DNA from: Mucilaginibacter gossypiicola
GTDB lineage: Bacteria; Bacteroidota; Bacteroidia; Sphingobacteriales; Sphingobacteriaceae
DNA: 64,000 nt
NCBI RefSeq assembly: GCF_900110105.1
Contig: NZ_FOCL01000002.1
Span: forward strand, 248,001-312,000
Direction of reading: 5' to 3'
The position numbers were made by a program, and so were the translations under genes. Each line of letters opens with the position of its first letter. The first letter of the stretch is position 1. The notes under the pieces are model-generated. The model ran no database searches, was not told the origin of the DNA, and saw only the letters and a list, made by a program, of their open reading frames with translations. Of this stretch, positions 19,940-28,263 are shown piece by piece.

Positions 19940-19970
19940 TGAATGAAGAAAGCTGCGATAGAAAACAATA

Positions 19971-19996
19971 AAGCCCCAGGATTGCCGGGGCCTTAA
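19971..19996 (+). terminator. integrase terminator
   Basis: A GCCCC/GGGGC stem with a short loop starts 31 bp after the integrase stop and is followed by TTAATTCTT. Confidence 0.7.
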
Positions 19997-20109
19997 TTCT
20001 TAAACTTGATTACGTTTTTATCGCTAAAAAGAGGCTTTATCAAGCATTACGAAACAAATTTACATAATTTACAATTAAAGTCCTTAAAGCAAAAACCAAA
20101 CATCATCTC

Positions 20110-20146
20110 CTGCCGAACTACCGAGAATTCCTCGGCAGTTCGGCAG
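20110..20146. repeat. 37-bp near-perfect inverted repeat
   Basis: The arms CTGCCGAACT and AGTTCGGCAG continue through one A/C mismatch into CCGAG and CTCGG around an AATTC loop, giving a 15-pair stem. There is no T run, so it is not an obvious terminator. It could be a recombination site, an operator or an RNA hairpin in the integrase-to-toxin gap (19940-20368). Confidence 0.6.
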
Positions 20147-20329
20147 TGTGGGCTATGAAAAATCTATTCCTTAATTCAAAATGTGCGTTTTGTCGTTTAA
20201 TTAAGGTTTTGTGGATAGCCTGCATGTGGGGACCGCGCAGAATAATTCAATTTTACAGGATTTTATAGAACGGATTTTGCAGATCTAATGCCAGAAATAG
20301 ATATGGAAAACAAACAGATTAACAATAAA

Positions 20330-20364
20330 AGTTTACATAATTTGTAAACTTTTTCATATATTTG
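20330..20364 (+). promoter_or_regulatory. operator palindrome and promoter of toxin-antitoxin operon
   Basis: A perfect dyad AGTTTACA-N5-TGTAAACT (20330-20350) is followed by a Bacteroidetes -7 element TATATTTG (20357-20364). The start codon at 20369 is only 4 bp after this element, so the message may be leaderless. A related half site, TTTACATAATTT, occurs again near 20059. The dyad fits autoregulation by the XRE protein encoded downstream. Confidence 0.6.
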
Positions 20365-20368
20365 AATT

Positions 20369-20842
20369 ATGTATGTAATACATGCCGAAACAGGTCAGAA
20401 ACTTCAAGCTACTATTAGTAAACTGGATGCCAAAGAAATTGCTCAAATCAATAAAACGAAACGATTTGATTTTAATTGGAACAAAGAAAAAAGCTATGAA
20501 GTTTATAAGTTAACAGCGGCAGGCATTGACGAGCCTTTAGGATTAATATCATTAGCAGACCGGCCAGATGATATTGCAATAGAAATTAGGTTGTTGGCAT
20601 CGTCTTTGGAAAATGTGGGTGATAAAAAGCAATACCAAAGAATTGCAGGCTGTATGATCGCCTTTGCCTGTAGGCAATCATTTAAAGCCCAATATGGCGG
20701 TTACGTTTGTCTTAAGCCTAAAACTGATCTGAAGGACCATTATCGGGGTATTTATGGATTTGAATCCACGAAACTATTTTTAGTAACAGACGGCGCTAAT
20801 TCTTTATCTCTAATTAAGAAATATTATGAAGACCAGGAATAA
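20369..20842 (+). CDS. GNAT-like protein, candidate toxin
   Basis: 157 residues. The C-terminal half (RIAGCMIAFACRQSF, then GGYVCLKPK and YRGIYGFE) has the helix-strand order of a GNAT acetyltransferase, although the acetyl-CoA loop is not textbook. The gene overlaps a downstream XRE-type gene by 17 bp and lies just after an operator palindrome. That toxin-first layout is seen in several type II toxin-antitoxin families. I infer an acetyltransferase toxin. A plain metabolic acetyltransferase is possible but less likely given the partner and the mobile setting. Confidence 0.6.
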   Translation: MYVIHAETGQKLQATISKLDAKEIAQINKTKRFDFNWNKEKSYEVYKLTAAGIDEPLGLISLADRPDDIAIEIRLLASSLENVGDKKQYQRIAGCMIAFACRQSFKAQYGGYVCLKPKTDLKDHYRGIYGFESTKLFLVTDGANSLSLIKKYYEDQE

Positions 20843-21374
20843 TAAAAAGCATGAATTAACTGATTTCTCTAAATTCAGTAATAAAGAACTTGCCGAAGCT
20901 TTTGTATTTCCATCAAAAGCTCCCGCCACTGAAAAAGAAAAAAAAGAAGAGAAAGAGTTTTTTCAGGAACGCCGAAAAAAATTCGCGAACAGGACACATC
21001 AGCAGCAGATATATGATAAATTATTGCAGTTAAAATTTCAATTGGAAGATTATATCAGCAGTAATCAATATCAGGATGTTCTGAATTTTAGTTATTTCTT
21101 AAGTGAATATGTGAACAGGCAAGATAAAAAAGATAAAGACTTTGCCGCCGAGATCGATATTAAACCGGCAGTATTAAGCCAGTATCTTAACAATTACCGT
21201 AAACCTCCCGAAAAAATTGTTTTCAGGCTGGAATTACATTCCAATGGCATGATTCCGGCGGTGGCATGGTACAAGCTTTTACAGAAAGATAAAGAACACG
21301 AAATCATGACAGATTCCAGCAGCAGAACGGAAGAAAGCAAGCATATTAAAAATAAACTGGAATTTGCATATTAA
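20826..21374 (+). CDS. XRE-family HTH protein, candidate antitoxin
   Basis: 182 residues. A lysine and glutamate rich N-terminus (about 30-60) is followed by helices and an XRE-like helix-turn-helix around 108-150 (FAAEIDIKPAVLSQYLNNYR). Tail residues 160-182 are polar and probably disordered, as is common for toxin-neutralising ends. It overlaps the GNAT-like gene and is likely to bind the 20330-20350 dyad. The short overlap means the two are co-expressed. Confidence 0.65.
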   Translation: MKTRNNKKHELTDFSKFSNKELAEAFVFPSKAPATEKEKKEEKEFFQERRKKFANRTHQQQIYDKLLQLKFQLEDYISSNQYQDVLNFSYFLSEYVNRQDKKDKDFAAEIDIKPAVLSQYLNNYRKPPEKIVFRLELHSNGMIPAVAWYKLLQKDKEHEIMTDSSSRTEESKHIKNKLEFAY

Positions 21375-21750
21375 GTTTTTTTCACACAAAAACGTTAAAG
21401 GTTGCCAAAAGTAATTACTACAGTTTTCTGTGTTCACTTGGATATACAGTTAATGATGGGTTTAAGGAAGTAGTGCCTTTTGTTACCAGATTATGCTTTA
21501 ACTCATACCCTGTCCTTGGGTATAACGATTATAATTATTTAACAAAATCATTGATGTTTGTTTCTATCAAATCAGCAATGGGCTCCTCAGGATAATGTTC
21601 AGTTATCCTTTATTGATGGCAAAAAATTTATATTTTAATGGTTGAAGGAATCCATTGATTTGATTCAATCAGTCAATGCTTTGATTCAGGCCTAGTGTAA
21701 GGGCACTTTTTTTTAAATGAACTGGCAAAACGTTAAGAAAGTCCTATTAT
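21375..21750. other. intergenic region with a GATAA-N7-TTATC dyad
   Basis: I see no gene here. A dyad GGATAA-N7-TTATCC spans 21590-21608 and shares its architecture with dyads at 18208, 32033 and 39058. The remainder is AT-rich without clear structure. Confidence 0.4.
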
Positions 21751-21792
21751 AATTGAAAGCCCCTTACCATCGGGCGAGGGGCTCTTTCAATT
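21751..21792. terminator. bidirectional terminator
   Basis: An inverted repeat (AATTGAAAG-CCCC and GGGG-CTCTTTCAATT) lies between the convergent XRE gene and the 407-aa gene, and overlaps the latter's stop codon. Confidence 0.75.
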
Positions 21793-23014
21793 AAAGTGTT
21801 ACGAGATTTGCACAAGCAAGTTCAGGACTACTTCTTACTTCATCCAAAAATAAGCTATGTCGATTTCCTGCCTTTTTACGTGGACTTTCAATTGTTACCG
21901 TATAGTGCCTTTCGTCAACTCCAACAACGTTCACTGGAATGGCTTTCTTCCCGTCCCAGGAAATCCATGCTGGATCACCGGGATTAAATTTTTCTATCGT
22001 TCGTTTGTTGAAATGTAATGGAATTGCTTTTTTAACAGATACGGTAGCCCGGGTAGCAGGTTTATTTGGCGACGATCTTTTTGCAGCTTGTTCTTTCGGG
22101 ATAATGACGCTTTTCCGCTTTATGAATGCTTTGTATGTTTTCCATGCGCGCTCTAATGTTTCTATTGCCTGCCAACTTGCTCTTCTTGAATATAAATAAT
22201 CACGATAATCATCCAGCGTTGAATGGTTTGGCCATGTCTTATCGTCCATCATATCCCTTGCCAAGTCCCCTAACGGGGTATCTCTGTTTTTCTGCTTTGT
22301 TAACCATTCTGTAAAATTAGTTTCGCGCTGTTCAATCGGTTGAACGTCATCAAGAGATTGCGCATTACTAATCATTTGATGATAGGCATCTCTCATTTTT
22401 ACTACCGCCTCATCCAAGGTTTCCGCTTCCACAGAATGGTGATTAGTTTTGACATACCCAATATGGCCAGCTACCCGTTTCATGTTGAATACATCGACAA
22501 CACCTCTTTTACCTTGTTGAAAAGACAATAAAAGGTTTGGAGAAATGTATTCACGAAAAACCACTATTGCCAGTTCGTCATTTTCAAATTCTAACTTTAC
22601 ACCATGTTTTTGGATTTTCTGATCTCTAAAATAAGTCGGTTTTGATTTCAGATATTGGTCGGCAAGGGCTTTTCCCAGTTCTTCCAATGTTGGCCAAATA
22701 GAATGCAAAATCAGTTTTTCATCATAAAGAGGCAGATAAACCCCTTCCGCTAAATCTTCAGGCAGGTCTTGCGGAAGTCCGTTAAGTTTGCTTCTACGTT
22801 CCCTAATTAGGGCTGTCGGGGTTAAAACAATAAATTCGGCATCTTTTAAATTGCCAATTGAACATTTTGTGTCCGCAAGTAAAGCTGCACGTGAGGAATA
22901 GCCAAAATAAGCCGCTACCAGCTCGTGAGCGTGCGAAGATTTTAATTGAATACCGAATTTGTTAAGACAAAATGCGCGCAGAGAATCGGCGCATAATTTA
23001 GTAATGTGCTCCAT
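21791..23014 (-). CDS. uncharacterised 407-aa protein
   Basis: I do not recognise a named family. The N-terminus has SSHAHELVAAYFGYSSRAALLAD preceded by a short helical segment; similar HELVAA-FGY-ALLAD segments occur in hypothetical proteins on mobile elements. The middle is mixed alpha/beta, and the C-terminus is basic (AKRSSPNKPATRATVSVKK) before a small beta-rich domain (KFNPGDPAWISWDGKKAIPV) that could be KOW or SH3-like. There is no signal peptide or membrane segment. It is monocistronic, convergent with the toxin-antitoxin pair and followed by a strong terminator. A nucleic-acid-binding role is a guess from the basic tail. Confidence 0.75.
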   Translation of the reverse strand: MEHITKLCADSLRAFCLNKFGIQLKSSHAHELVAAYFGYSSRAALLADTKCSIGNLKDAEFIVLTPTALIRERRSKLNGLPQDLPEDLAEGVYLPLYDEKLILHSIWPTLEELGKALADQYLKSKPTYFRDQKIQKHGVKLEFENDELAIVVFREYISPNLLLSFQQGKRGVVDVFNMKRVAGHIGYVKTNHHSVEAETLDEAVVKMRDAYHQMISNAQSLDDVQPIEQRETNFTEWLTKQKNRDTPLGDLARDMMDDKTWPNHSTLDDYRDYLYSRRASWQAIETLERAWKTYKAFIKRKSVIIPKEQAAKRSSPNKPATRATVSVKKAIPLHFNKRTIEKFNPGDPAWISWDGKKAIPVNVVGVDERHYTVTIESPRKKAGNRHSLFLDEVRSSPELACANLVTL

Positions 23015-23250
23015 AGCAATTTTAAGTTAAAGGCTGGACTTTAAATGATTGTCGAGAGTGTTTAAACACAACCTAATGCCAGCGGATTTAACAAAATTTT
23101 GCTGTAGGCTTGTCAAATATGAATTAGCCTCGCGTTTCAGTCACTCACAACTACGGCGCTCGATTCCTTATCACTAAGGTAAAATGAAAGGATCAAAAAA
23201 GCAAGTAAGAAATTTAAAAAGGTTCATTGACGAATAAGGCAGTGCCTTAA

Positions 23251-24303
23251 CTATAAGGTGTTTAGTATAGCCAATATGGCTTCCGGCTTACTTTCTACCT
23301 GGCATTGGAATAGGGTATCCAATTTCTCCTGTCCGATAATGGTATGCAGTTCGCGTTCGGTGAAAAAGTAATCACAATACGGCAACGCGATAGCTGCGTG
23401 CATGATGTCCAACGTATCGTTCCCGTCTGTGTATTTCCTATCTTTATTCCAGCGCATCGAACCGGCTAAGGCCGCGGTTATTTTAGCTGTAGGAAACTGC
23501 GTTGTTATTTTGCCAAGCTTAAAACACTGATAAATTAGTTTTTGCCACGAAGTTTTGTCAGTGTTGGCAATCTCCTCAGCGGTAGGTAGGTACCCGGTCT
23601 TTTTCTGATAATGCTCCTGTATAACCTCATTAAACTGATCGGTAAAACAATCTAAAACACCCCACAGTTCCGAAAAGAACATTTCGGTCCGGTTTTTATT
23701 CTCATGCTTATATTTTTCTTTATTGCTGTTCATCAGCTCAACGTCATCGCGGCCGGTGAAAGGGCTAAGTGAAAATTGTGGTTGTTCGATAAGTACAGAC
23801 AAGGGCATATTACTTACGAAATCAAGGGATGATCTTTTTAGACTATCAGGCAATTCTTCAACTTTATGAGAATAGAAGAAATAGCCCGAAACTAATGGCA
23901 GTTTACTCCATACTAAGTTATTAAGTATAAGCTTTTCTTCCGTAGGTAAATTAGCGGAATACCAACATGCAAATTCAATTTTTACCCGCTGTATATCACT
24001 AAGTATAGCTATACCCTCAGATAGTCTTTCCACCAACTGGAAGGTCTTTAGCAAGGAAGTTTTGTCATCCTGCTTCATCATTTCCCAAAATACTACTTCG
24101 CTTACCGGAAAAATGCACTTTTTGCTTTCGTATAATTCAACAAGTTTGGCTGCTAACTTATAAGTTGTCGTGTCTGGATTGAAGTTCAGCCCATCCCTCA
24201 GCAAAATCCAGTATTTTAAATCAAGATAGATGATTTTACGTCCAGCAATCGCTTGACTAATCGCGACGCTTTTCTCTGCTATGTATTGGTCTATGTAGAG
24301 CAT
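23251..24303 (-). CDS. PIN-like nuclease domain protein
   Basis: 350 residues with a PIN-like acidic set: KIIYLDLKYW (D28 area), an early glutamate in SEVVFWEMM, then DTLDIMHAAIALPYCDYFFT near the C-terminus with two aspartates, a histidine and CDYF. In PIN enzymes these acids bind Mg and cut RNA. The protein is about twice the usual size because of a large helical insert between the first and last motifs. It follows the reverse transcriptase gene by 87 bp on the same strand, so it may be its effector partner. The family call is moderate and the system role is inference. Confidence 0.65.
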   Translation of the reverse strand: MLYIDQYIAEKSVAISQAIAGRKIIYLDLKYWILLRDGLNFNPDTTTYKLAAKLVELYESKKCIFPVSEVVFWEMMKQDDKTSLLKTFQLVERLSEGIAILSDIQRVKIEFACWYSANLPTEEKLILNNLVWSKLPLVSGYFFYSHKVEELPDSLKRSSLDFVSNMPLSVLIEQPQFSLSPFTGRDDVELMNSNKEKYKHENKNRTEMFFSELWGVLDCFTDQFNEVIQEHYQKKTGYLPTAEEIANTDKTSWQKLIYQCFKLGKITTQFPTAKITAALAGSMRWNKDRKYTDGNDTLDIMHAAIALPYCDYFFTERELHTIIGQEKLDTLFQCQVESKPEAILAILNTL

Positions 24304-24390
24304 AAATTGTTCAATTACCTAATTCTGGTATGCTTTACATGATTGTAATAATATCATTCTGTGCAAGTAAAATAATATAAATGTTACTAA

Positions 24391-25989
24391 TTAACGACGT
24401 TTAAGGTGCCTCGCCATAGCTTTTCTAAAAACACTACTATGTTTATTAATTTGATCTTTTATTGATTCCTCGGCCATTGTTAAACTTGCACGCCTAACAT
24501 AAGAAATATAGGTGCTACCTGGTTTTACCTTTACTTCTCGGAATTTGAATGAATAAAAACCCTGGTCATTCTTAACTAATGATTTTCGTTTTCGATATAC
24601 TTTTTCCTTATTAAGGTTAGCATTATCGTAAATCCGCCTCAATTGTCTTGGAAATATAGCTGGAATTTTATCGGAAGATAGATTAGCGCTTTTGGCCCGT
24701 TTAGCCTTACGCTTTACTGATGAAATCATTCTGCGATAGTACTTCGATAGGTTTGCAGATTTTATCAAAGTTTTATAACCGTAAAACTCAAAGCCAAGAT
24801 AAGTTAACGGCTTACTAATTATCGGAACGCCGTTGAGTAGTAATTGTGCGGTTATCCGATTTATTTTAGGGCTTATTTGCTGTTGCGAAAAAAGGAATTT
24901 TTCGGTTTTTTCTTCGCTTATCTCAACAGCACTCTTTTTAATTTCTGTCAAAACAAATTGTTCTATCCAATCCGCATCTTCCGGTTTACATATAATCATT
25001 ATATCATCGGAATATCGCCTATAATATCCCTCAGCTTTGTTTACAATGCTGTCTAAAATAACTTTATCAAAAGCCAGTAAATAAAGGTTTGCGAGAACGG
25101 CACTAATAGGTAAGCCTTGTGGGATGCCGACAGGCTTTTTATCTTTTACAAAAGGATGCTTATATACTTTTAACTTCTTAGTCTTTATCGCATTTTCAAA
25201 ATCTTCAATCGATGAAAAGAATGCTTCTATACCTTGATATTTCCGTATTTCAGCCAACTTCTTTTCATCAAAACCATTACGTTTACCTCTTGATCTCGAA
25301 CCAATTCTTAACTCGTCTTTTAAGATATATCTGAAGTTTGTCGCGGCATTAAAAACATTAAAGTTAGCTTTATCCAGCCTCTCAACTTTAAGTAGATCGC
25401 ACCATGCCTTTTTTAATTTTTCGTGATTTAACTCGCTAAAAAAACTTTTTATATCAAACATTAGGACAACACAGCCCTTTTGTGCGCGTTTTTTTATTTC
25501 CTCAAATGCTTCAAAAGCAAAATGGATGGTGCTTTTCCCTTTTTGTTCTTCACTTTCTTCGACATCTGCATTATCCTCTTCTTCATCCGGTACTTCGATT
25601 TTACGGTATGCGATTACACAGTCACTAAGTCCGGGATATTCTTTTAATTCATCCTCATATAGCTTTAACAACTTTTCAGCATAACAGCCATAAATTATTG
25701 CATCGATATGTGTAGCATAATGCAACGGTCTTAGCTTCGCCGTTTTCTTGTACTCATTACCCTTTTTATACGAATGGCCTCGGCCGTTACCATTAGGCAG
25801 TTTTTTATATTTCCGTTCCTTTATAACAGAATGAATGAGAGGAAAGAACCCATGGCGGGCTACAAAATTGGGGTCATTTACTTTCGTATATACCTCCTCG
25901 TACCTATTAAAAACGTCGATTTTCGGAGTAATGTGGAGATAACCTCTGCTCTTTAGCCAAGCAGGTCTTTTTTCATAGGGAGGAATCAT
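24391..25989 (-). CDS. reverse transcriptase of the UG/DRT-like (antiviral) type
   Basis: 532 residues with an RT palm: MFDIKSFFSEL (D179), GIPQGLPISAVLAN (288-301), catalytic YSDD (326-329, in place of the commoner YADD) and YLGFEFYG (397-404). An N-terminal CVIAYRK segment (124-130), followed by an acidic stretch and KSTIHFAFEAF, resembles the unknown-group and abortive-infection RTs rather than group II intron maturases or diversity-generating RTs. There is no maturase, HNH or protease domain. The basic C-terminal thumb ends in RKAMARHLKRR. Directly upstream lies a 410-nt region closed by inverted repeats, a probable template RNA. Which DRT or retron class it belongs to cannot be decided here. 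Confidence 0.88.
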   Translation of the reverse strand: MIPPYEKRPAWLKSRGYLHITPKIDVFNRYEEVYTKVNDPNFVARHGFFPLIHSVIKERKYKKLPNGNGRGHSYKKGNEYKKTAKLRPLHYATHIDAIIYGCYAEKLLKLYEDELKEYPGLSDCVIAYRKIEVPDEEEDNADVEESEEQKGKSTIHFAFEAFEEIKKRAQKGCVVLMFDIKSFFSELNHEKLKKAWCDLLKVERLDKANFNVFNAATNFRYILKDELRIGSRSRGKRNGFDEKKLAEIRKYQGIEAFFSSIEDFENAIKTKKLKVYKHPFVKDKKPVGIPQGLPISAVLANLYLLAFDKVILDSIVNKAEGYYRRYSDDIMIICKPEDADWIEQFVLTEIKKSAVEISEEKTEKFLFSQQQISPKINRITAQLLLNGVPIISKPLTYLGFEFYGYKTLIKSANLSKYYRRMISSVKRKAKRAKSANLSSDKIPAIFPRQLRRIYDNANLNKEKVYRKRKSLVKNDQGFYSFKFREVKVKPGSTYISYVRRASLTMAEESIKDQINKHSSVFRKAMARHLKRR

Positions 25990-25997
25990 ATAAAAAG

Positions 25998-26407
25998 CCT
26001 CGCAGTATGGTGTAGCGGATTTTGTTGATAAACATAAACTTCCTTATCGTTAAGGCCAGTACCCAATAACTGAGTCACACCGTTTTTTCCAATGTATTAC
26101 ACGGTTCAATGTTTCACCTAACAACACCAATTATGATATTGATTGCTAACATATTTATTCGTATATTCGTAGTTTGCTGTATCAGCACTATAGAACATAT
26201 TATCGCTCATTCAGTTGTTCAGTTGCTCCGTAGAGCGGTTGAACGTCTGATGGCTCTAACTGGCTCAATAGATGCCTTACATGACAATACCGTACCTGTT
26301 ATCCTATTTCATCTAACAGTTGATTTTTTCGATCCAGCAAGAAAGTATAACTTTTCCGAAAAAACCTTATAGCCCAACTAAGCGTCTATCACCCTCATAC
26401 TGCGAGG
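25998..26407 (-). ncRNA. candidate structured template RNA of the reverse transcriptase
   Basis: A gene-free region of 410 nt is closed by a perfect 12-bp inverted repeat: CCTCGCAGTATG at 25998-26009 and its complement at 26396-26407. The inner repeat ends 8 nt before the RT start codon. Read on the minus strand it has a hairpin GCUC-UACG-GAGC (within 26217-26244), a stable UNCG-type tetraloop, with outer arms GUUCA/UGAAC. A CCUUA/UAAGG hairpin lies at 26042-26055 and a further GCUG/CAGC stem near 26180. This is the layout of retron msr-msd or DRT-associated RNAs. Strand and ends are inferred; no transcript data are available. Confidence 0.65.
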
Positions 26408-26452
26408 TTTACAAATATAAGAAACTTGTGATATTATTTTTTAAGTTTACTT

Positions 26453-27589
26453 ATGATTTCTAAGCTTTTTAGCATCGGGGATATAGTAGCCATAAAAAGC
26501 CACCCCTATATTCAACAAAATACTGAAATTATTATTAGCGGTGATCATTTGTCACTTTCGCCAACAATGGTGGTGACAGAGATTTATAAAGCCAAATACA
26601 GTTTCTCCGGTAAAAAAACCGATAGCTATAAATACAAATGTTTTTGGTTTTCTACCAAATCCTATGAATTTGAATTTGCTGAAATTGACGAAGCCGACCT
26701 CAAGCTTATAGCCCCTTGCGCCGCAACCATAAATATTGGATTGCTTAAAAAGGGGGATAAACTGGCGTTCAAGACTATGGCTATCGAATTAGGTAAAAAG
26801 AAGTCGTCGTTGAGTTATGAAGATAATTCTGTAAGTGCCGGTGCCGGAAATACTGTAATAAACTCGCTCCTTTCCTTTTTACCACCTGTAATACAATTGG
26901 TTGATTTTGAGCCTCACAAAACTAAGCACCAATTAGTAGATAAAAAGGCTGCGCAAATACGCGATGTATCTTCAATAGATGTCAGGGTCACTTTTTTTGA
27001 CCCAAATGATGATAAATTTTGTACAACGACATTACCGCTTGAAACTTTAGAGATTATAGAAGAAATCGACCCTGAAACAATAGTAGAGCTTACCGCAACT
27101 ATAGCGCAATCTGGCAACTTGCAAATCACAGATGGCAAAAAGAAAACATTGAAAAAGCCACGTAACCTGGCATACAGAAGCGGTAGTTACTTCCTAAGAG
27201 GATATGATTATCTTACAAACAAGGTGGAGGAGATAGAACTTCGTCCATCTGCTGTTTTTAAAGTCATAAAAACGCCGTTCATAGAAACAGCGCCAAAATT
27301 TGATATTGCGAGTACACCTGAGGCGGCGACACCACAATACATAGAAAAAGAGATTATAGACGCTATTGACCGCGCCCAAGCTGTATCTGCCTATATAAGA
27401 ATCAGGTATAAAAATCGCAACGAGCAACTTTCCTATCGTACATTGAAGAATTACAACCTTGTTAAAGTAAAAGAGGGGACATTAGATGTTACCTATATTG
27501 TAGGTTTCTGTCTATTACGCCATGATACAAGGAGTTTCAGAACAGATCGCATTCAAAATTTCGAACAATTAGCACTATCTTTTAAATAA
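26453..27589 (+). CDS. WYL-domain protein
   Basis: 378 residues. The C-terminal 65 or so residues (IRIRYKNRNEQLSYRT, then YIVGFCLLRHDTRSFRTDRIQNF) match a WYL domain, which binds nucleic acid or small ligands and often regulates phage-defence genes. The N-terminal 300 residues are beta-rich with a SIGDIVAIKSHP start and no recognisable HTH. It is divergent from the RT and its RNA, sharing their upstream region, so it may control them. It is followed by a clear terminator. The WYL call is moderate; a regulatory role is inference. Confidence 0.65.
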   Translation: MISKLFSIGDIVAIKSHPYIQQNTEIIISGDHLSLSPTMVVTEIYKAKYSFSGKKTDSYKYKCFWFSTKSYEFEFAEIDEADLKLIAPCAATINIGLLKKGDKLAFKTMAIELGKKKSSLSYEDNSVSAGAGNTVINSLLSFLPPVIQLVDFEPHKTKHQLVDKKAAQIRDVSSIDVRVTFFDPNDDKFCTTTLPLETLEIIEEIDPETIVELTATIAQSGNLQITDGKKKTLKKPRNLAYRSGSYFLRGYDYLTNKVEEIELRPSAVFKVIKTPFIETAPKFDIASTPEAATPQYIEKEIIDAIDRAQAVSAYIRIRYKNRNEQLSYRTLKNYNLVKVKEGTLDVTYIVGFCLLRHDTRSFRTDRIQNFEQLALSFK

Positions 27590-27639
27590 TTTGCTGCTGA
27601 TTTAGAATTGCATTAACAGCTTGACATAATGCCCACAGG

Positions 27640-27666
27640 GGCCGCCCGAGTTTTGAGCGGCCTTTT
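27640..27666 (+). terminator. terminator of the WYL gene
   Basis: A GGCCGC/GCGGCC stem with an 11-nt loop is followed by TTTT, 50 bp after the WYL stop codon. Confidence 0.75.
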
Positions 27667-27689
27667 ATGGGAATTTGGAGGTTATATTG

Positions 27690-27860
27690 GGTATACCGCT
27701 GAAATTGATCAGACGTTCCGCGGCAACATGGAAATGTGTTCCGCCGGTATTTGACCATGGCGTTCCGGGAGGCCTGACCAGGTATTCCGGGGCAAACTGA
27801 CCATGTAACACTCGTAAAGCGACCCACTTCCGGGTTAAACTGACGAGTCATTCCGGGGCA
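27690..27860. mobile_element. solo terminal region of an IS21-family element
   Basis: Seven degenerate copies of a 22-24 bp unit of the form ATTCCGGGGCAAACTGACCA lie in tandem, with the TTCCG core at 27694 (variant TACCG), 27716, 27739, 27763, 27785, 27828 and 27851. Multiple spaced TTCCG...AAACTGACCA repeats are typical of IS21-family ends. No istA or istB frame is present, so this is a remnant or a solo end. It directly abuts a truncated gene. Confidence 0.65.
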
Positions 27861-27865
27861 AAATT

Positions 27866-28081
27866 AAGCTTCAAGACAATTTTAGCGATAGTGAAATTGA
27901 CCTGATTCAGGCCATTGAATCTTATATCAAATATATCAATACGGGTGATCCAATAAATGACACCTTTCCGTTCGATCAGTTCGTAAAATATCATTTAGAA
28001 CAAACTCTCGGTGGCCGTGTTAGCCAGCCCAAAATGTTTATCGAAGTTGTAGAACAATATGAACGGGAGGCTGGAAATTGA
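27866..28081 (+). pseudogene. truncated gene, C-terminal 71 codons beside the IS21-like end
   Basis: The frame reads KLQDNFSDSEIDLIQAIESY and ends in EYEREAGN-like sequence (VVEQYEREAGN) with TGA at 28079. It has no start codon because the IS21-like end joins it directly. Codon usage is protein-like throughout. I do not recognise the parent family. Confidence 0.55.
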
Positions 28082-28263
28082 AATATTAAGTGATAATATG
28101 CGATTGCTACATAAGTTTTCGCCAATTAAGATGCCCGCGCCAGGTATTTGAAATATAATTTTGCTTAGCTAATTTTGGTATATACCCAATTAAAGACTTT
28201 ACTACAATTAATTGCAAACTAAGCATAATAACCTGCATCTTTAATCTCATTTTTTAGTTTAAA
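28082..28263 (+). other. short intergenic region upstream of the DUF4238 gene
   Basis: AT-rich and without a gene; it presumably holds the promoter of the DUF4238 gene. No operator dyad stands out. Confidence 0.3.

Noticed and set aside
24391..25989. Group II intron maturase or diversity-generating RT
   Set aside because: No maturase X or HNH domain, no template/variable repeats and no intron RNA signatures; the PQG and AYRK motifs fit UG/DRT-like RTs.
26109..26372. 87-codon open frame inside the RT-associated RNA region
   Set aside because: It has no protein-like pattern and crosses hairpins better explained as RNA structure.
27690..27860. Regular 22-24 bp repeats considered as a CRISPR array
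   Set aside because: Units are degenerate, directly adjacent with no spacers, and match the TTCCG...AAACTGACCA layout of IS21-family ends.
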